From positions 1 to 5,116 of the forward strand of contig CALDFO010000043.1 in NCBI GenBank assembly GCA_937942205.1: a stretch of 5,116 bases of DNA, read 5' to 3'. The notes under the pieces were generated by a model. It was not told the origin of the DNA and ran no database searches. It saw only the letters and a list, made by a program, of their open reading frames with translations. A program made the translations under genes and the position numbers. This DNA is from an uncultured Alphaproteobacteria bacterium. Lineage in GTDB: Bacteria; Pseudomonadota; Alphaproteobacteria; Micropepsales; Micropepsaceae. Below, piece by piece: positions 4,477 through 5,116 of the stretch (within the stretch, counting starts at the first letter, position 1; each line of letters opens with the position of its first letter).

Positions 4477-5116
4477 CTATCCCGCAGTTACACCGAACAG
4501 CATACCCACTCCCGCGGTCGCGGCCATGGCCAGCGCGCCCCAGAAGGTCACGCGAACGGCTCCCGTCACAATGCCTGCACCGCCGGCGGATGCGCCGAGG
4601 CCGCCCAACACCGACAGCGCGACCAGCGTCGTCACCGCGACGGTGAGCGTGATCTGAGCCGGAGGCGACAGCGCCGCAATGATGAGCGGGATGACCGCTC
4701 CGACGGCGAATGTCGCCGCTGACACCAGTGCCGCCTGGATCGGGTGGGCGGTGACGGTTTCCGAGATGCCAAGCTCGTCACGCGCATGGGCGCCAAGAGC
4801 ATCTTTCGCTGTCAGCTGGACCGCAACCTGTCGGGCGAGCCCTTGGTCCAGCCCGCGTGCGACGTAGATCCCGGTCAACTCGTCGAGCTCAGCCTCAGGT
4901 GTGTCTTTGAGCTCGCGCGTCTCGCGTGCGATGTCGGCCTTCTCGGCGTCGGTTTGCGAACTGACGGAGACGTACTCCCCAGCCGCCATCGACATCGCGC
5001 CGGCAACAAGTCCCGCCAGGCCAGCCACCAGTATCTCCGGACGCTGGGATCCTGCGGCGGCGACGCCTACCACCAGACTGGCGGTGGAGACGAGGCCGTC
5101 GTTCGCCCCAAGGACG
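4477..5116 (-). CDS. VIT1/CCC1-family iron/manganese transporter (partial; N-terminus beyond right edge)
   Basis: An integral membrane protein of the vacuolar-iron-transporter family, whose members move Fe2+ or Mn2+ out of the cytoplasm, probably by proton exchange. About 213 residues are visible, and the frame is open to the right edge. The visible part begins VLGANDGLVSTASLVVG, the family's first membrane helix. A second helix with the hallmark SMAAGEYVSVSSQ follows. Next is an acidic and basic helical cytoplasmic segment (about 60 residues, TDAEKADIARETRELKDTPEAELDEL onward) matching the metal-binding domain. Three more hydrophobic helices follow: PIQAALVSAATFAVGAVIPLII, ITLTVAVTTLVALSVLGG and VTFWGALAMAATAGVGMLFGV. 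Only about 15-25 N-terminal residues appear to be missing. A GTG at 5073-5071 is an internal valine, since the conserved GANDGLVS lies upstream of it. It converges on the DUF3861 gene with no evident link to it. Metal preference cannot be read from sequence. Confidence 0.92.
   Translation of the reverse strand, partial: VLGANDGLVSTASLVVGVAAAGSQRPEILVAGLAGLVAGAMSMAAGEYVSVSSQTDAEKADIARETRELKDTPEAELDELTGIYVARGLDQGLARQVAVQLTAKDALGAHARDELGISETVTAHPIQAALVSAATFAVGAVIPLIIAALSPPAQITLTVAVTTLVALSVLGGLGASAGGAGIVTGAVRVTFWGALAMAATAGVGMLFGVTAG

Noticed and set aside
4469..4479. TAGCCGGGCTA palindrome at the VIT-family stop codon, considered as a terminator
   Set aside because: The arms are separated by a single base, too tight for a stable RNA hairpin, and no U-run follows on the minus strand.
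4431..4646. Plus-strand open frame of 71 codons overlapping the VIT-family 3' end
   Set aside because: The product is Arg/Pro/Ser-rich with no domain, and most of it lies antisense to clear transporter helices.

Overview
The window is GC-rich, densely coded bacterial DNA. The NtrC-type regulator, NtrY-like kinase, HlyD adaptor, MarR repressor and DUF3861 protein fit a Gram-negative proteobacterium. Codon use and architecture make Alphaproteobacteria my best guess, but no rRNA or other phylogenetic marker is present. Five genes are confidently coding, one of them cut by the left edge and one by the right, plus one small conserved-domain protein.

Left half (1-3428): an efflux adaptor gene on the minus strand, cut at the left edge, is divergent from a two-gene plus-strand operon encoding an NtrC-family sigma-54 activator and a membrane histidine kinase. 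The roughly 140-bp gap between them carries a complete set of sigma-54 control elements. A perfect -24/-12 promoter points at the adaptor. A near-consensus IHF site lies about 50 bp upstream of the predicted start of transcription. A cluster of GTGTCCG/CGNACAC half-sites lies about 80-125 bp upstream, next to the activator gene. The simplest reading is a self-contained circuit in which the kinase phosphorylates the activator and the activator switches on an ABC-type or RND-type export operon. The predicted transcript begins about 2 nt before the adaptor ATG, so the mRNA may be leaderless.

Middle (3429-4297): the kinase gene converges on a MarR-family repressor gene (minus strand). The repressor is divergent from a small DUF3861 gene (plus strand). 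Their shared promoter region holds a 15-bp perfect inverted repeat. Each arm contains a smaller TTGA-N5-TCAA palindrome and a perfect TTGACA -35 box, so the repressor probably controls both directions at once.

Right part (4298-5116): a noticeably AT-richer gap of about 180 bp holds a short hairpin and a 16-bp stretch resembling the 3' end of a tRNA. It is followed by a minus-strand VIT1/CCC1-family iron/manganese transporter gene whose N-terminus lies beyond the right edge.

The most interesting part is the compact sigma-54 circuit, combining a near-loopless membrane sensor, an activator with a GAFTDA variant motif and a possibly leaderless target. The nested MarR operator comes second. No CRISPR array, rRNA gene, intact tRNA gene or transposase was seen.
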